NCBI RefSeq assembly: GCF_034343125.1
Contig: NZ_CP139957.1
Coordinates: 1,263,001-1,327,000, forward strand
DNA from: Caldicellulosiruptor danielii
Lineage (GTDB): Bacteria; Bacillota; Thermoanaerobacteria; Caldicellulosiruptorales; Caldicellulosiruptoraceae
Length of the DNA: 64,000 bases
Direction of reading: 5' to 3'
The position numbers were made by a program, and so were the translations under genes. Positions within the stretch are counted from its first letter, which is position 1. Each line of letters starts with the position of its first letter. The notes below the pieces were generated by a model, which did no database searches, was not told the DNA's origin, and was given only the letters and a program-made list of their open reading frames with translations. Shown piece by piece: positions 62,839-64,000 of the stretch.

Positions 62839-63507
62839 TTGAATATTGTTGTGGTAATTCCTGTATACAATCCTCCACAATCTTTTGAAAAGCTTCTTCT
62901 GGACTTATCTAACATAGAGTTTATAAAAAATATACTTGTTATTGATGATGGTTCTAAGAAAAAGATTTTACTTAAGTGTGTTAAGTGCACCATACTAAGA
63001 CATGATAAAAACAAAGGCAAGGGCGCGGCTCTAAAAACAGCATTTGAATATCTCAAAGAAATGTTATTTGACAGGATAATACTTCTGGATGGTGACTTAA
63101 AGGTAGAAAAAGAAGAGCTGCAAGCATTTTGCGAGAAAGCTTTTATTCTAAACGATAAACAAGTGGTAATTGGTTATCCTATAAAAGTGAGAAAAAAGGG
63201 TTTTGGAGTTGTGAAAAAGTTTGCTAAATTTGTGGTGAAAATTTATACCAGAAAAGAGGTTGAGCATTGTCTCAGCGGTCAGAGGATAGTTCCATTTTCT
63301 GTTTTAAAAAATATTAAGCACATTCCTGATAGATATGGGGTAGACATTTCAATGTTAATTGATTTTATTAAGATGGGTTGTGAAATAAAAGAGGTTGAGT
63401 TTGATTTTTCACACGACGAAAAGGGAAAGAGTTTGAAAGATATATTACATAAAATTCGACAGATGAAGGATATATTTTGTGTCTTTATTACCAAATGGAG
63501 GGCGTGA
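62839..63507 (+). CDS. Family 2 glycosyltransferase
   Basis: A GT-A fold transferase of 222 aa. NIVVVIPVYNPPQ opens the domain, VIDDGSKKK is the nucleotide-sugar site, and ILLDGDLKVEKEEL supplies the DxD-type metal motif. SGQRIVPF and YGVDISMLIDF follow. There is no membrane helix. I chose TTG 62839, 7 nt after AGAGGAAG; ATG 62821 is an alternative without a clear SD. It overlaps the next gene by 4 nt. Donor and acceptor are unknown, but the lipid-sugar transferase next door suggests envelope polysaccharide. Confidence 0.82.
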   Translation: MNIVVVIPVYNPPQSFEKLLLDLSNIEFIKNILVIDDGSKKKILLKCVKCTILRHDKNKGKGAALKTAFEYLKEMLFDRIILLDGDLKVEKEELQAFCEKAFILNDKQVVIGYPIKVRKKGFGVVKKFAKFVVKIYTRKEVEHCLSGQRIVPFSVLKNIKHIPDRYGVDISMLIDFIKMGCEIKEVEFDFSHDEKGKSLKDILHKIRQMKDIFCVFITKWRA

Positions 63508-64000
63508 AAAATCTGATAAGAGAGTATTTAATTTCTTGTGGATTCGAAATAGGAGTGCTAATTCTTTCCACTTTTTATTTAAGAAAATACAATCTTTTGT
63601 TGAAAGAGAATTTTAGAGGTAAAAAAATTCCGTGTTGCATGGGGATTGTTTTGTCGCTGAGCTGGGTAATATACTTGTTGCAGATGTTTTTTCGTACTTC
63701 AAATGCAAAATGGTTAGTTGTGGCTATTTCGATGTGGTGCATATCCTTTATAGGTTTGTTGGACGACATTTTTGGTAACAATAAAAGCAAAGGTTTTAAA
63801 GGACATGTTATAAGATTTATAAAAAGCGGAGAATTTTCAACTGGACTGTTAAAGATGGTGTCAGTGCCAGCTGTGATTTTTATCTCAAGTATGATTTTGC
63901 ACAAAGAAGTAGCTCAGTCACTTTTTTATGCTATTTTGGGTTCGCTGTGTGTTAATCTCTTTAACCTATTTGACCTTCGACCTGGCAGATGCATAAAGGT
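63504..64000 (+). CDS. MraY/WecA-like phosphoglycosyltransferase (cut by window end)
   Basis: The frame opens with GTG 63504 in a 4-nt overlap with the glycosyltransferase and stays open to the window end (165 codons). Hydrophobic helices alternate with short loops. GLLDDIFG is the conserved aspartate motif of the family (DD near residue 91-92), and NLFNLFDLRPGRCIK is the second site. Such enzymes join a sugar phosphate to undecaprenyl phosphate. The sequence is divergent from true MraY. The 3' end is missing. Confidence 0.8.
   Translation, partial: MKNLIREYLISCGFEIGVLILSTFYLRKYNLLLKENFRGKKIPCCMGIVLSLSWVIYLLQMFFRTSNAKWLVVAISMWCISFIGLLDDIFGNNKSKGFKGHVIRFIKSGEFSTGLLKMVSVPAVIFISSMILHKEVAQSLFYAILGSLCVNLFNLFDLRPGRCIK

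Noticed and set aside
1-64000. CRISPR arrays, insertion sequences, prophage genes, tRNA or rRNA genes
   Set aside because: I looked for repeated units with regular spacing, transposase or integrase motifs and tRNA-like ends, and saw none. This was by eye and a short tRNA could be missed.

Overview
The window comes from a low-G+C, Gram-positive-type anaerobe of the class Clostridia. Gene content suggests a thermophile close to Caldicellulosiruptor or Thermoanaerobacterales; this is an inference from remembered family members, not from a search. The pointers are a trimeric (probably electron-bifurcating) [FeFe] hydrogenase operon, an OLE RNA with its partner protein gene, a TRAP (MtrB) protein, a long Bacillus-type pyruvate kinase with a PEP-utiliser domain, the sporulation genes yqfC and yqfD, A+T-rich codon use, and many TTG and GTG starts behind strong Shine-Dalgarno sequences. 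Most genes lie on the + strand in tight operons with 1-4 base overlaps. I see no insertion sequence, prophage, CRISPR array, tRNA or rRNA gene.

Layout. 1-3060: the end of an L25/Ctc ribosomal protein gene, then argGH on the - strand with an ArgR-type operator inside the promoter. 3137-8366: nadD-yqeK-LCP-rsfS-leuS. 8400-9755: a D,D-carboxypeptidase on the - strand. 9906-16545: comEA, yceD-rpmF, 5-formyl-THF cyclo-ligase, an HD-GYP protein and dnaE. 16594-20268: mtrB (TRAP), a small DUF2007-like protein, pfkA, pyk and a thioesterase. 20367-28969: rpsU-yqeY, the yqfC-yqfD-phoH-pgpH-ybeY-dgkA cluster, a YerB lipoprotein and a beta-CASP nuclease. 29598-39781: aroC, a second D,D-carboxypeptidase, an HPr-like gene, mtaB-pheST-pcrA and a DUF212 protein.

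39841-40458 is a roughly 617-nt structured RNA closed by a perfect 14-bp terminal helix. It is followed by a multi-pass membrane protein gene and dxs. Size, position and neighbours fit OLE RNA and its partner OapA. 41072-43728 holds dxs and tlyA.

43749-52074 is the most interesting protein-coding block. The hydABC-type hydrogenase genes (NuoE-like, NuoF-like and catalytic HydA) are preceded by and interleaved with likely regulators: two DRTGG proteins, two GHKL ATPases, a PHP-domain protein, and a divergent H-cluster protein that keeps all four H-cluster cysteines. Two Rex-like operators lie in the hydC promoter region, and a third overlaps the start of the first DRTGG gene. This suggests redox (NADH/NAD+) control plus a second, unexplained sensing layer.

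52253-64000 is a cell-shape and division superoperon: maf-mreBCD-pbp2-minCDE-rodA, then mgsA, a SteA/SteB-like pair, a family 2 glycosyltransferase, and a MraY/WecA-like gene cut by the window end. Two genes, argH and the cyclo-ligase, appear to start at CTG.
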